Assembly: GCA_000344275.1 (NCBI GenBank)
Contig: AORU01000003.1
Coordinates: 243,440 to 307,439 of the forward strand
Direction: 5' to 3'
Source: Streptococcus oralis subsp. tigurinus AZ_3a
GTDB taxonomy: Bacteria > Bacillota > Bacilli > Lactobacillales > Streptococcaceae
Length of the DNA: 64,000 nucleotides
Below the pieces are notes generated by a model. The model ran no database searches and was not told the DNA's origin. It worked only from the letters and a program-made list of their open reading frames with translations. Positions 28,919 to 37,220 of this stretch are shown piece by piece. The position numbers and the translations under genes are program-made. Position 1 is the stretch's first letter; every line of letters begins with the position of its first letter.

Positions 28919-29308
28919 ATGGGAATTGAAGAACAACTTGGCGAAATCGTTATCGCCCCACGTGTACTTGAAAAAATCATTGCTATTGCTACTGCAAAGG
29001 TAGAGGGTGTACACTCTTTTTCAAACAAATCAGTGTCTGATACCCTTTCAAAACTTTCTCTTGGCCGTGGTGTTTATCTTAAAAACGGAGGCGAAGAACT
29101 CACAGCAGATATCTATCTCTACCTTGAGTACGGAGTAAAAGTTCCTAAGGTAGCTGTTGCTATCCAGAAAGCTGTTAAAGATGCGGTCCGCAATATGGCT
29201 GATGTAGAACTCGCTGCTATCAATATTCACGTTGCAGGTATCGTTCCAGATAAAACACCAAAACCAGAATTAAAAGATCTATTTGACGAGGACTTCCTCA
29301 ATGACTAG
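28919..29308 (+). CDS. Asp23/Gls24 family protein (YqhY-like)
   Basis: A 129-aa member of the Asp23 (DUF322) family. It begins with GEIVIAPRVLEKIIAIATAKVEGV and has the family's GVKVPKVAVAIQKAVKDAV segment. In Firmicutes the gene next to nusB and efp is yqhY, often near accBC and required for balanced lipid synthesis. Its end overlaps the nusB start by 8 bp. Confidence 0.9.
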   Translation: MGIEEQLGEIVIAPRVLEKIIAIATAKVEGVHSFSNKSVSDTLSKLSLGRGVYLKNGGEELTADIYLYLEYGVKVPKVAVAIQKAVKDAVRNMADVELAAINIHVAGIVPDKTPKPELKDLFDEDFLND

Positions 29309-29723
29309 TCCACTATTAGAATCTAGACGCCAACTCCGTAAATGCGCTTTTCAAGCTCTCATGAGCCTTGAGTTCGGTACGGATGTCGAAACTGCTTGTC
29401 GTTTCGCTTATACTCATGATCGTGAAGATACGGATGTACAACTTCCAGCCTTTTTGACAGACCTCGTTTCTGGTGTTCAGGCTAAAAAGGAAGAACTAGA
29501 CAAGCAAATCACACAGCATTTAAAAGCAGGTTGGACTATTGAACGCTTAACGCTCGTGGAGAGAAACCTCCTTCGCTTGGGAGTCTTTGAAATCACTTCA
29601 TTTGACACTCCTCAGCTGGTTGCTGTTAATGAAGCTATCGAGCTTGCAAAGAACTTCTCAGATCAAAAATCTGCCCGTTTTATCAATGGACTGCTCAGCC
29701 AGTTTGTAACAGAAGAACAGTAA
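29301..29723 (+). CDS. nusB: Transcription antitermination factor NusB
   Basis: All-helical RNA-binding protein of the rRNA antitermination complex. The start at 29301 (MTSPLLESRRQLRKCAFQAL) gives 140 aa; six extra codons upstream lack a ribosome site. The C-terminal half has the typical NLLRLGVFEI and AVNEAIELAKNFSDQKSARFINGLL. It closes the plus-strand cluster and faces a convergent terminator shared with the minus-strand CPBP gene. Confidence 0.95.
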   Translation: MTSPLLESRRQLRKCAFQALMSLEFGTDVETACRFAYTHDREDTDVQLPAFLTDLVSGVQAKKEELDKQITQHLKAGWTIERLTLVERNLLRLGVFEITSFDTPQLVAVNEAIELAKNFSDQKSARFINGLLSQFVTEEQ

Positions 29724-29727
29724 AAAG

Positions 29728-29765
29728 AAAAAAGTGTTTGACAGCTATCAAACACTTTTTTCTTT
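29728..29765. terminator. Bidirectional terminator between nusB and CPBP gene copy 2
   Basis: AAAAAGTGTTTGA, loop CAGCTA, TCAAACACTTTTTT: a 13-bp stem flanked by A and T runs, usable from both strands. The same hairpin recurs at 30872-30906, one unit of the tandem duplication away. Confidence 0.9.
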
Positions 29766-29772
29766 GCCTCCA

Positions 29773-30495
29773 CTATCTAAAAAAATGATAATAGATATAA
29801 TTGTAAACAAAAATCCAGATAGGTTTTGCATGATTGAGAAAGTTAAAAAAACTATGGCAGAGAATCGTTAATCTCAGATTGTCGGTAGAACGATAAACAA
29901 GGGCGAAAAAGAGGCCAATCAGACTATAATATAATAAACTAATTGGGTCCCGGTGAGTTAGGATCAAATGACTAAGTCCAAAGATAAGGCCTGATAAGAT
30001 GACATCTAAATAGTACTTTGACTTAGGAAAGAAGGTATTCATAAAATACCCTCTATCAAGAGTCTCCTCAAAGACAGGACCGATGATTACAGGCAGGACA
30101 AAAGATAAGATAGTCGATAAAAAAGTTGGTTGTCCATTTGAAAGAACCACGGTAAAATACTCATCATGAATATTCCTATGATTAATCAAATGAGCATAGC
30201 GTGTCCAAAAATTACCGAGAATCTGATAAACCATATAAGTTGCAAGTAAGTAGAAGACAAATGACCAGTTCCAGCTCTTTTTCTCAAAGATAAAGAGCAT
30301 CTTTTGCTTTTTTAACCACCAAATTAATAGAAGGCAAATTCCTACTAATCCTATTGTTAAAATAAGAGAATAGACATCAGCGCCTAACCCTAAAATGATT
30401 GCCACATACAATCCAATTGTTTGCGGTAAATAGGTAGATAGTAAAATAATAAGCAAAAATATCCCAAATTGTCCTAGTTTCTTTGTGTTTCTCAT
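29773..30495 (-). CDS. CPBP-family membrane protease homologue, copy 2
   Basis: A 240-aa protein with about seven to eight membrane helices and the CPBP (Abi, PF02517-type) motifs: EETLDR at 143-148, SH at 175-176 in FGLSHLILTH, and HSFFNF with His214. The catalytic Glu-Glu, Arg and both His are kept, so enzymatic activity is possible. It lies 18 bp behind a double-glycine peptide gene, the same spacing as in copy 1. Its last about 90 residues are almost identical to copy 1, while the N-terminal half has diverged. Likely role is peptide processing or self-immunity. Confidence 0.85.
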   Translation of the reverse strand: MRNTKKLGQFGIFLLIILLSTYLPQTIGLYVAIILGLGADVYSLILTIGLVGICLLLIWWLKKQKMLFIFEKKSWNWSFVFYLLATYMVYQILGNFWTRYAHLINHRNIHDEYFTVVLSNGQPTFLSTILSFVLPVIIGPVFEETLDRGYFMNTFFPKSKYYLDVILSGLIFGLSHLILTHRDPISLLYYSLIGLFFALVYRSTDNLRLTILCHSFFNFLNHAKPIWIFVYNYIYYHFFR

Positions 30496-30513
30496 CGTAC
30501 TTTTTTTGAAAGA

Positions 30514-30699
30514 TTATCCTGCTCGGAAGCCGTACTTCCAAGCATCTCTATAAGAATTAAGTGCCCCTTGCCCCATATAGGGAGCAAATTCTCTATAATA
30601 TAACCATCTATCATATCCATCTTCCCAAACAGCAAGACCACCTGAAGTTTGCTCTAAGTCCTCAGTTGAAAGAACTGTAAATGTTTCTATACCTGTCAT
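30514..30699 (-). CDS. Double-glycine leader peptide, BriC paralogue
   Basis: A 61-aa precursor starting at ATG 30699. The leader MTGIETFTVLSTEDLEQTSGG (only Ile4 and Thr12 differ from the neighbour copy) has the class II pattern ending in GG, recognised by PCAT-type ABC exporters. The predicted mature part of 40 residues (LAVWEDGYDR through WKYGFRAG) is rich in Trp, Tyr and Gly and is unlike that of the copy-1 peptide except for W and aromatic content. The longer reading frame from 30822 covers a ComE box and promoter and is rejected. Its ribosome site (AAGAAGGT) is weaker than that of copy 1. Confidence 0.75.
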   Translation of the reverse strand: MTGIETFTVLSTEDLEQTSGGLAVWEDGYDRWLYYREFAPYMGQGALNSYRDAWKYGFRAG

Positions 30700-30743
30700 T
30701 GCAAGTACCTTCTTAAAATAGATTGTTGTAGGCTCACATTTAT

Positions 30744-30749
30744 AGTATA
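30744..30749 (-). promoter_or_regulatory. -10 element of the BriC paralogue
   Basis: TATACT on the minus strand, 31 bp downstream of the ComE box and 44 bp before the peptide start, exactly as in copy 1. Confidence 0.65.
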
Positions 30750-30780
30750 CATCTTTTTTGTCTATTTTACTGTCCATCTC

Positions 30781-30810
30781 CTCAACTGTCAATCTTTCAA
30801 CCTGAATGGT
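30781..30810 (-). promoter_or_regulatory. ComE-type direct repeat, copy 2
   Basis: On the minus strand ACCATTCAG, 12 bp, ACAGTTGAG. This matches the ComE consensus aCAnTTcaG-N12-aCAgTTgaG with one substitution in the first half. It points to induction by the competence pheromone pathway. Confidence 0.7.
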
Positions 30811-30871
30811 AGCTTTACTCATTGAAAAACAAGAGATTGTAAAAAAGATTTCTCTATCTTCTACTCAAATT

Positions 30872-30906
30872 AAAAAAAGTGTTTGACAGCTATCAAACAC
30901 TTTTTC
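30872..30906. terminator. Terminator between the two peptide/CPBP units
   Basis: The same stem as at 29728-29765 (AAAAAGTGTTTGA / TCAAACACTTTTT, loop CAGCTA). It ends copy 1 and precedes the ComE box of copy 2. Confidence 0.88.
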
Positions 30907-30917
30907 TTTGCCTACCA

Positions 30918-31643
30918 CTATCTAAAAAAATGATAATAGACATAATTATAAACAAAAATCCAGATGGGTTTTGCATAAATGAGAAAGTTGAAAAAACTAT
31001 GGCACAGGATGGTAATTTTTAAGTTCTTTGTCCAACGGTAGACAAGGGCATAGAAGAAACCGCCTAAACTATAAATAATCAAACTGATAGGATCTCGGTG
31101 AGTTAGGATCAAATGACTAAGTCCAAAGATAAGAGCAGATAGAATAACATCCAGATAGTACTTGGACTGGGGGAAAAAGGTATTCATAAAATACCCTCTA
31201 TGAATCAGTTCCTCTAATATAGGTGCGAAGACTACTGTTAAACTAAAACTGAGAACAGTTGATAGAAAAGTTGGTTGCCCATTGGAGTATAGAATCGAAA
31301 GAAGGTCTTGAAAGATATACTTGTTATCAATTAGGTGATGAAACTGTAACTGAAAAGCATCCACCAATTGACGATCAAAATAAGTAGCCACTAGAGCAAC
31401 TACAAAGTAAAAGAATCTTGACTTCTTTGAACCCTTTTTTTCAAAAATATAGAGCATCTCTTTCTTTTTGAGCCAGTAGATAAATAATAGCAAAAGAGCT
31501 ATTACTTCAACTGTTAAAAAGATAGAATAGCCATCTATCCCCCATCCTAAAAACTTAGTTAAATGCATAATCCCTAACTCTGGTAGATAAACCGATAGAA
31601 ATACCAGTGATGTATAGACTCCCAAATGCCCTAGTTTTTTCAT
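30918..31643 (-). CDS. CPBP-family membrane protease homologue, copy 1
   Basis: A 241-aa multi-helix membrane protein. CPBP motifs are EELIHR (residues 144-149), FGLSHLILTH with His177, and CHSFFNF with His215, all catalytic positions retained. The gene starts 18 bp after the BriC-like peptide gene and ends at a strong terminator, so the two form an operon. CPBP proteins next to bacteriocin-type peptides usually act in immunity or maturation. Which applies here is unknown. Confidence 0.87.
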   Translation of the reverse strand: MKKLGHLGVYTSLVFLSVYLPELGIMHLTKFLGWGIDGYSIFLTVEVIALLLLFIYWLKKKEMLYIFEKKGSKKSRFFYFVVALVATYFDRQLVDAFQLQFHHLIDNKYIFQDLLSILYSNGQPTFLSTVLSFSLTVVFAPILEELIHRGYFMNTFFPQSKYYLDVILSALIFGLSHLILTHRDPISLIIYSLGGFFYALVYRWTKNLKITILCHSFFNFLIYAKPIWIFVYNYVYYHFFR

Positions 31644-31661
31644 ACTTACCCCTTTAATTTA

Positions 31662-31844
31662 TCAATAGCCAATACCATAAGCACGTCTAGTCGCATGAGT
31701 CAGTATTGTACTCCATTCTGTCGCTAAACTATATGCATATGGCGAATCCCAATGCCTATCATCAACTGCCCAAATCATTCGACCACCTGAAGTTTGCTCT
31801 AAGTCCTCAGATGAAAGAACTGTAAATGTTTCTGTACCTGTCAT
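31662..31844 (-). CDS. briC: BriC-like competence-induced double-glycine peptide
   Basis: A 60-aa secreted-peptide precursor starting at ATG 31844, with a perfect AAGGAGGT ribosome site. The leader ends in EDLEQTSGG, and the mature peptide (39 aa, RMIWAVDDRH to RRAYGIGY) is released after GG. Length, leader, ComE box, and location between accA and CPBP genes agree with BriC of pneumococcus. BriC is a competence-induced peptide that promotes biofilm and affects membrane lipids. The longer frame from 31991 runs through the promoter and is rejected. Export would need ComAB or BlpAB, not in this window. Confidence 0.83.
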   Translation of the reverse strand: MTGTETFTVLSSEDLEQTSGGRMIWAVDDRHWDSPYAYSLATEWSTILTHATRRAYGIGY

Positions 31845-31888
31845 TGCAAGTACCTCCTTAAAATAAATTTTTGTAAGCTTACATCTAC

Positions 31889-31894
31889 AGTATA
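31889..31894 (-). promoter_or_regulatory. -10 element of briC
   Basis: TATACT on the minus strand, 31 bp downstream of the ComE direct repeat and 44 bp before the ATG. No sigma-70 -35 is seen at 17 bp, as expected for an activator-dependent promoter. Confidence 0.7.
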
Positions 31895-31925
31895 CATCTT
31901 TTTTGTCTATTTTACTGTCCATCTC

Positions 31926-31955
31926 CTCAACTGTCAATTTTTCGTCCTGAATTGC
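31926..31955 (-). promoter_or_regulatory. ComE-type direct repeat upstream of briC
   Basis: On the minus strand GCAATTCAG, 12 bp, ACAGTTGAG: both half-sites fit the ComE consensus, with only the non-conserved first base differing. Distance to the -10 is as in comCDE. Confidence 0.82.
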
Positions 31956-31964
31956 ATTTTTCCA

Positions 31965-31993
31965 TAAAAAATGAGACCTTCCTAGTCTCATTT
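31965..31993 (-). terminator. Terminator of the fatty-acid synthesis cluster after accA
   Basis: On the minus strand AAATGAGAC, loop, GTCTCATTT then TTT, partly overlapping the approach to the briC ComE box. It separates the FASII operon from briC, though read-through is possible. Confidence 0.8.
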
Positions 31994-32001
31994 AGTCATT
32001 C

Positions 32002-32769
32002 TTAATATTTTCTAAAGCGTTGGTAACGTTCTTCGATAAGTTGGTCGAGTGGTAGTTCTTTCAACCTATCTAGTTCTGCACGCAATTCATTTTTAACGCA
32101 TCCTAGCAGTTCTTTACTTGACAGCCCTGCTTCTGAGATTACCTTGTCTACGATTCCCATTTCTAGGAGTTCATGTGAAGTGATTTTCATCAACTCCGCC
32201 GCTTCCATAGCACGACTTCCATCCTTCCAAAGGATAGAAGCAAATCCTTCAGGGCTAAGTACTGCGTAGATTGAGTTTTCTAACATCCAGACACGGTTAG
32301 CTACAGCTAGAGCTAGGGCCCCACCAGATCCACCTTCACCGATAATAATCGCGATGATTGGAACCTTGAGATCACTCATTTCCATCAGGTTTCGGGCGAT
32401 TGCTTCACCTTGTCCACGTTCCTCGGCTCCAACACCTGGGTAAGCACCCGCCGTATTGATAAAGGTCACAACTGGACGGCCAAACTTTTCTGCCTGTTTC
32501 ATCAGGCGCAAGGCCTTACGATAGCCTTCTGGATGAGGTTGTCCAAAATTCCGTTTGAGGTTATCATGAAGACTTTTTCCCTTTTGGATACCAACGACAG
32601 TTACTGCTTGGTCACCTAACCAACCAATTCCACCGATGACCGCACCATCATCACGGAAAGAGCGATCTCCATGCAATTCGATAAACTCGTCAAAGATTCC
32701 ATTGGCAAAATCAAGTGCGGTCAAGCGACTCTGCTCGCGTGCCTCTCTGACTATTTTTGCAATATTCAT
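32002..32769 (-). CDS. accA: Acetyl-CoA carboxylase carboxyltransferase subunit alpha
   Basis: Transfers CO2 from biotin to acetyl-CoA, making malonyl-CoA. The 255-aa crotonase-fold subunit shows [19 protein letters not shown] and the acyl-CoA-binding [12 protein letters not shown]. It has the short streptococcal form without the long N-terminal extension of E. coli AccA. Last gene of the FASII cluster; its start overlaps accD by 4 bp. Confidence 0.97.
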   Translation of the reverse strand: MNIAKIVREAREQSRLTALDFANGIFDEFIELHGDRSFRDDGAVIGGIGWLGDQAVTVVGIQKGKSLHDNLKRNFGQPHPEGYRKALRLMKQAEKFGRPVVTFINTAGAYPGVGAEERGQGEAIARNLMEMSDLKVPIIAIIIGEGGSGGALALAVANRVWMLENSIYAVLSPEGFASILWKDGSRAMEAAELMKITSHELLEMGIVDKVISEAGLSSKELLGCVKNELRAELDRLKELPLDQLIEERYQRFRKY

Positions 32770-33632
32770 CCGCGACTTCCTCCATGCAATCTTACTAATT
32801 TAGCAATTGTTTCAGGCAATTCTCTCCGTTTGACAATTGCATCAACAAATCCATGTTCAAGCAAAAATTCTGCCTTTTGGAAGTCATCCGGCAAGGTCTC
32901 ACGAACTGTATTTTCGATAACACGACGCCCAGCAAAACCAACCAAACTTTGGGGTTCCGCTAGGATAATATCACCTTCCATAGCAAAAGAAGCGGTCACT
33001 CCACCTGTTGTCGGATCGGTTAAAATAGTTAGGTAAAAAAGTCCTGCCTTGGAATGACGTTGAACTGCCGCAGAAATTTTAGCCATCTGCATCAAGCTCA
33101 TGATTCCTTCTTGCATACGGGCTCCACCAGAAGCCGTGAAGAGAACGACTGGCAAGTTTTCTACCGTTGCATACTCAAACAAGCGCGTGATTTTTTCACC
33201 CACAACGGTTCCCATAGAAGCCATGATAAAGTTTGAATCCATGATCCCAAGGGCAACTTTTTGTCCCTTGATGCTAGCTGTACCAGTTAGTACTGCTTCA
33301 TCCAAACCTGTCTTTTCACGAATTGTTGCAAGTTTTTTCTGATAGCCAGGAAAGTTTAATGGATCTTGAGTTTCAATACCTGTAAACATCTCCACAAAGC
33401 TACCGGAATCAATCGTCAAATCCAAGCGTTTCTGAGCTGAAATACGGAAAGTATAGCTACAATGGGGACAAATTCGTTCGCTCCCAAGATCCTTTTGATA
33501 AATGGTGTGTTTACAACCAGGACACTGGGAGAAGAGTTCATCCGGAACCTCAGGCTTGGCTTGTGGTTTCTGCCTTACGGACCGGTTAGGATTAATCCGA
33601 ATATACTTATCCTTTTTACTAAATAGAGCCAT
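32766..33632 (-). CDS. accD: Acetyl-CoA carboxylase carboxyltransferase subunit beta
   Basis: Partner of AccA in the carboxyltransferase. Of 288 residues, the N-terminal zinc ribbon uses Cys37, Cys40, Cys55 and Cys58 (CPGCK and CPHCS). The crotonase-type core has [19 protein letters not shown] and [13 protein letters not shown]. Overlaps accA by 4 bp, which favours equal synthesis of the two subunits. Confidence 0.97.
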   Translation of the reverse strand: MALFSKKDKYIRINPNRSVRQKPQAKPEVPDELFSQCPGCKHTIYQKDLGSERICPHCSYTFRISAQKRLDLTIDSGSFVEMFTGIETQDPLNFPGYQKKLATIREKTGLDEAVLTGTASIKGQKVALGIMDSNFIMASMGTVVGEKITRLFEYATVENLPVVLFTASGGARMQEGIMSLMQMAKISAAVQRHSKAGLFYLTILTDPTTGGVTASFAMEGDIILAEPQSLVGFAGRRVIENTVRETLPDDFQKAEFLLEHGFVDAIVKRRELPETIAKLVRLHGGSRG

Positions 33633-33667
33633 AATTCCCCCTTTTAGTTCTCATACTGTTTGAAAGT

Positions 33668-35035
33668 CTATTCTTTTTCTTGGTATTGTGGCAAGAAAGT
33701 TTCCATCAAGAAGGAAGTATCGTAGTCACCAGCGATAACTCGGCGGTCTGAAATCAGATCCAACTGGAAGTCTGCATTGGTTTGCACTCCTTCAATATCA
33801 AGTTCATAAAGTGCCCGTTGCATCTTCATAAGAGCATCAAAACGATTCTCCCCATGAACAATGATTTTAGCAATCATACTATCATAGTAAGGGGGAATGG
33901 TATAACCTGGATAAACTGCTGAGTCCACGCGCAAGCCAACTCCACCACTTGGTAGATAGAGATTGGTAATTTTACCTGGGCTTGGAGCAAAGTTAAATGC
34001 TGGATTTTCTGCATTGATCCGGCACTCGATAGCATGACCTCGTAGGACAATATCTTCTTGTTTGAAAGGTAAAGGTTGCCCGGCAGCAATGCGAATCTGT
34101 TCCTTCACGATATCGACACCTGAAACAAACTCTGTGACTGGGTGTTCAACTTGCACACGAGTATTCATTTCCATGAAGTAGAAATTGCCACTCGCTTCAT
34201 CGAGAAGAAATTCAATCGTACCTGCATTTTCATAGCCTACAGACTCTGCTGCACGAACGGCTGCAGCACCGATTTCATGACGAAGGGTTTTGCCAATCGC
34301 AATGGACGGACTTTCTTCTAAGACCTTTTGGTTATTCCGTTGGAGTGAACAGTCCCGTTCACCAAGATGGACAACATGACCCTCTTGGTCCGCAAGGATC
34401 TGAACTTCGATATGGCGAGCTGGATAAATCACACGCTCAAGATACATAGCGCCATTTCCAAAATTGGCCTTGGCTTCACTGGATGCTGTCTCAAAGGCTG
34501 CGATCAAGTCTTCTGCCTTTTCAACCTTACGAATCCCTTTTCCACCACCACCTGCCGATGCCTTAAGCATGACTGGATAGCCAATTTTTTCTGCAACTGC
34601 AAGCGCCTCTTCAGCCGTGTGAACTTCACCATCAGATCCTGGGATAACTGGAACCCCAGCCTTGATCATTTGCTCACGCGCATTGATCTTATCTCCCATG
34701 GTATCCATTACAGCCCCAGAAGGACCGATGAACTTAATCCCCACTTCATCACACATCGTGGCAAACTTGGAGTTTTCGCTAAGAAAACCAAAACCTGGGT
34801 GGATGGCTTCTGCTTCTGTCAAGACTGCAGCAGACAAAATAGCGTTGATATTGAGATAAGATTCTGTCGCCTTACCAGGTCCGATACAGATAGCTTCATC
34901 CGCTAGGAGTGTGTGAAGAGCTTCCTTATCAGCAGTTGAATAAACTACTACGGTCGCAATGCCCAATTCACGCGCAGCTCGAATAATGCGAACCGCAATC
35001 TCACCACGGTTGGCAATCAAAATTTTACGAAACAT
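33668..35035 (-). CDS. accC: Acetyl-CoA carboxylase biotin carboxylase subunit
   Basis: ATP-grasp enzyme that carboxylates the biotin of AccB. It has 455 aa, the usual length. Recognisable are the N-terminal FRKILIANRGEIAVRIIRAA, the glycine-rich ATP loop KASAGGGGKGIR, and the metal/biotin site EMNTRVQVEHPVTE. Lies between fabZ and accD in the standard streptococcal order. Confidence 0.97.
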   Translation of the reverse strand: MFRKILIANRGEIAVRIIRAARELGIATVVVYSTADKEALHTLLADEAICIGPGKATESYLNINAILSAAVLTEAEAIHPGFGFLSENSKFATMCDEVGIKFIGPSGAVMDTMGDKINAREQMIKAGVPVIPGSDGEVHTAEEALAVAEKIGYPVMLKASAGGGGKGIRKVEKAEDLIAAFETASSEAKANFGNGAMYLERVIYPARHIEVQILADQEGHVVHLGERDCSLQRNNQKVLEESPSIAIGKTLRHEIGAAAVRAAESVGYENAGTIEFLLDEASGNFYFMEMNTRVQVEHPVTEFVSGVDIVKEQIRIAAGQPLPFKQEDIVLRGHAIECRINAENPAFNFAPSPGKITNLYLPSGGVGLRVDSAVYPGYTIPPYYDSMIAKIIVHGENRFDALMKMQRALYELDIEGVQTNADFQLDLISDRRVIAGDYDTSFLMETFLPQYQEKE

Positions 35036-35046
35036 GGAGATCCTCC

Positions 35047-35469
35047 TTAGTTTCCAATTGCAAAGGTAAGAGTACCACTCGCTGCAAGCTTACCATCTAC
35101 TTCAGCCTTTGCTTCAACCACAGCGATCGTACCACGACGTTTAACAAAAGTAGCCGTCATGACTAATTGATCACCTGGTACAACTTGCTTCTTGAACTTA
35201 ACCTTGTCCATGCCAGCATAGAAGACCAGTTTCCCTTTATTTTCAGGTTTGGACAATTCCAAGACACCAGCAGTCTGAGCCAAGGCCTCCATGATAAGAA
35301 CACCTGGCATGACTGGGTATTGAGGAAAATGACCATTAAAGAAAGGTTCGTTGATGGTGACATTTTTAATGGCAACAATGGTATCCTCGCTCACTTCCAA
35401 GACACGATCCACTAGGAGCATGGGGTAGCGATGAGGTAGAGCTTCTTTGATTCCTTGAATATCGATCAT
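35047..35469 (-). CDS. fabZ: (3R)-hydroxyacyl-ACP dehydratase
   Basis: Dehydrates 3-hydroxyacyl-ACP in chain elongation. The hot-dog fold of 140 aa carries the catalytic His in [14 protein letters not shown] and the Glu in [10 protein letters not shown]. Streptococci have no FabA; the unsaturated branch is made by FabM, encoded at the other end of this cluster. Overlaps accB by 4 bp. Confidence 0.97.
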   Translation of the reverse strand: MIDIQGIKEALPHRYPMLLVDRVLEVSEDTIVAIKNVTINEPFFNGHFPQYPVMPGVLIMEALAQTAGVLELSKPENKGKLVFYAGMDKVKFKKQVVPGDQLVMTATFVKRRGTIAVVEAKAEVDGKLAASGTLTFAIGN

Positions 35470-35954
35470 TTGATACGTACCAATCCTTTACCAAACTCAA
35501 CCATTTCTTCATTTGAAACGAGAATTTCTGTCACCACACCATCCTTAGGCGCTGGAATCTCATTCATGACCTTCATGGCTTCGATGATCACCAAAGTCTG
35601 ACCTTTTTTAACACTGTCTCCAACTGTGACAAAGGCAGGTTTATCTGGTCCAGCGGCCAAGTAAGCCACCCCTACAAGTGGGCTCTCAACAACATCACCC
35701 TCTGAAGCAACCGTCGTTTCAGCTGGTGCTGGAGCTTCTTCCACAGAACTCTCTACTGGAGTTGAAGGGGCAGAAACTACTGGACTTGCAGCTACTGCAG
35801 TTGGCACTGGAGCAACTTGAGCTGGTGCTTCAGAAGCCATTCTTGCTTCATTCTTACTAAACTGCAATTCGTCCGTTCCATTTTTATAAGAAAATTCTCT
35901 CAAACTTGATTGGTCAAATTGAGCCATCAAGTCCTTGATCTCATTTAAATTCAT
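35466..35954 (-). CDS. accB: Biotin carboxyl carrier protein of acetyl-CoA carboxylase
   Basis: A 162-aa carrier with three parts: an N-terminal domain, a flexible Ala/Pro/Val/Glu-rich linker (about residues 38-85), and the biotinyl domain. The biotinylated Lys is in [11 protein letters not shown], about 30 residues from the C-terminus. Starts 2 bp after fabF ends. Confidence 0.97.
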   Translation of the reverse strand: MNLNEIKDLMAQFDQSSLREFSYKNGTDELQFSKNEARMASEAPAQVAPVPTAVAASPVVSAPSTPVESSVEEAPAPAETTVASEGDVVESPLVGVAYLAAGPDKPAFVTVGDSVKKGQTLVIIEAMKVMNEIPAPKDGVVTEILVSNEEMVEFGKGLVRIK

Positions 35955-35956
35955 AA

Positions 35957-37192
35957 TTATTTATTCTCCCAACGTTTGAAAGCAAGAACCGCATTGTGTC
36001 CACCAAAACCAAAAGTGTTTGAAATAGCATAAGGGATTTCTTGCTCCAAGCCTTGTCCATAAACGACATTCGCTTCGATATAATCTGACAACTCACTTGT
36101 CCCAGCTGTCATTGGTACAAAGTTATGACGCATGGCTTCAATTGTAGCGATGGCTTCTACTGCCCCTGCAGCACCAAGTAAGTGTCCTGTAAAGGACTTG
36201 GTTGAAGATACTGGTACTTCTTTACCAAGAACAGCTACAATGGCACTACTTTCTCCTTTTTCATTAGCAGGAGTTGAAGTTCCATGGACATTGACATAAG
36301 CCACTTGTTCTGGAGAAATCTCTGCCTCTTCCAAAGCTAATTTAATTGCCTTGATTGCACCTTGGCCTTCTGGATGAGGTGAAGTCATATGATAGGCATC
36401 ACAGGTATTTCCATAACCAACTACTTCAGCCAAGATAGTTGCTCCACGTTTTTCAGCATGTTCAAGACTTTCAAGAACCAGCATTCCTGAACCTTCTCCC
36501 ATCACAAAACCATTACGGTCTTTGTCAAACGGAATAGAAGCACGAGTTGGATCTTCTGTAGTTGATAGGGCAGTCAATGCTTGGAAACCAGCGATGGCAA
36601 AAGGAGTGATAGATGATTCTGATCCACCTACTAACATGACATCTTGGAAACCAAACTTGATGGAACGGAAGGCATCGCCAATAGCATCATTTGATGAGGC
36701 ACAGGCTGTATTGATTGATTTACAGACACCGTTTGCTCCAAAGCGCATGGCAACATTTCCCGAAGCCATATTTGGCAAGGCTTTTGGAAGTGTCAATGGC
36801 TTAACACGTTTTGGGCCTTTTTCGTGAAGACGGATAACTTGGTCTTCGATTTCTTTAATTCCCCCAATACCAGAAGCCACGATGACACCAAAGCGATCTT
36901 TATCGATTGCTTCTACATCAAGATTAGCATTTGTCACCGCTTCTTGAGCTGCGTACAAGGCATACAAAGAATAGTTATCAAAACGGTTGGTATCTTTTTT
37001 GACAAAGTATTTATCAAAGGGGAAGTCTTGAACTTCTGCCGCATTGTGCACAGCAAATTCGCTGTGATCAAACTTAGTGATTTCTCCAATTCCAATCTTC
37101 CCAGTTTGCAAACTGTTCCAAAATTCTTCTGGAGTATTTCCAATAGGAGAGGTCAATCCATAACCTGTTACTACAACTCGATTTAGTTTCAT
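35957..37192 (-). CDS. fabF: 3-oxoacyl-ACP synthase II
   Basis: Elongation condensing enzyme. The 411 residues carry the Cys-His-His triad: the active Cys in SINTACASSNDAIG, His in YVNVHGTSTPANE, and His in FTGHLLGAAGAVEA. Family N-terminus RVVVTGYGLTSPIGN. Central position in the FASII run. Confidence 0.97.
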   Translation of the reverse strand: MKLNRVVVTGYGLTSPIGNTPEEFWNSLQTGKIGIGEITKFDHSEFAVHNAAEVQDFPFDKYFVKKDTNRFDNYSLYALYAAQEAVTNANLDVEAIDKDRFGVIVASGIGGIKEIEDQVIRLHEKGPKRVKPLTLPKALPNMASGNVAMRFGANGVCKSINTACASSNDAIGDAFRSIKFGFQDVMLVGGSESSITPFAIAGFQALTALSTTEDPTRASIPFDKDRNGFVMGEGSGMLVLESLEHAEKRGATILAEVVGYGNTCDAYHMTSPHPEGQGAIKAIKLALEEAEISPEQVAYVNVHGTSTPANEKGESSAIVAVLGKEVPVSSTKSFTGHLLGAAGAVEAIATIEAMRHNFVPMTAGTSELSDYIEANVVYGQGLEQEIPYAISNTFGFGGHNAVLAFKRWENK

Positions 37193-37220
37193 CTGTCTTA
37201 CCTATATCTTTCCTTATTTT

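Noticed and set aside
31845..31991. N-terminal extension of the briC reading frame (and the same in the paralogue at 30700-30822)
   Set aside because: The extension covers the ComE box and -10 and has no ribosome site; the internal ATG has AAGGAGGT and begins a typical double-glycine leader.
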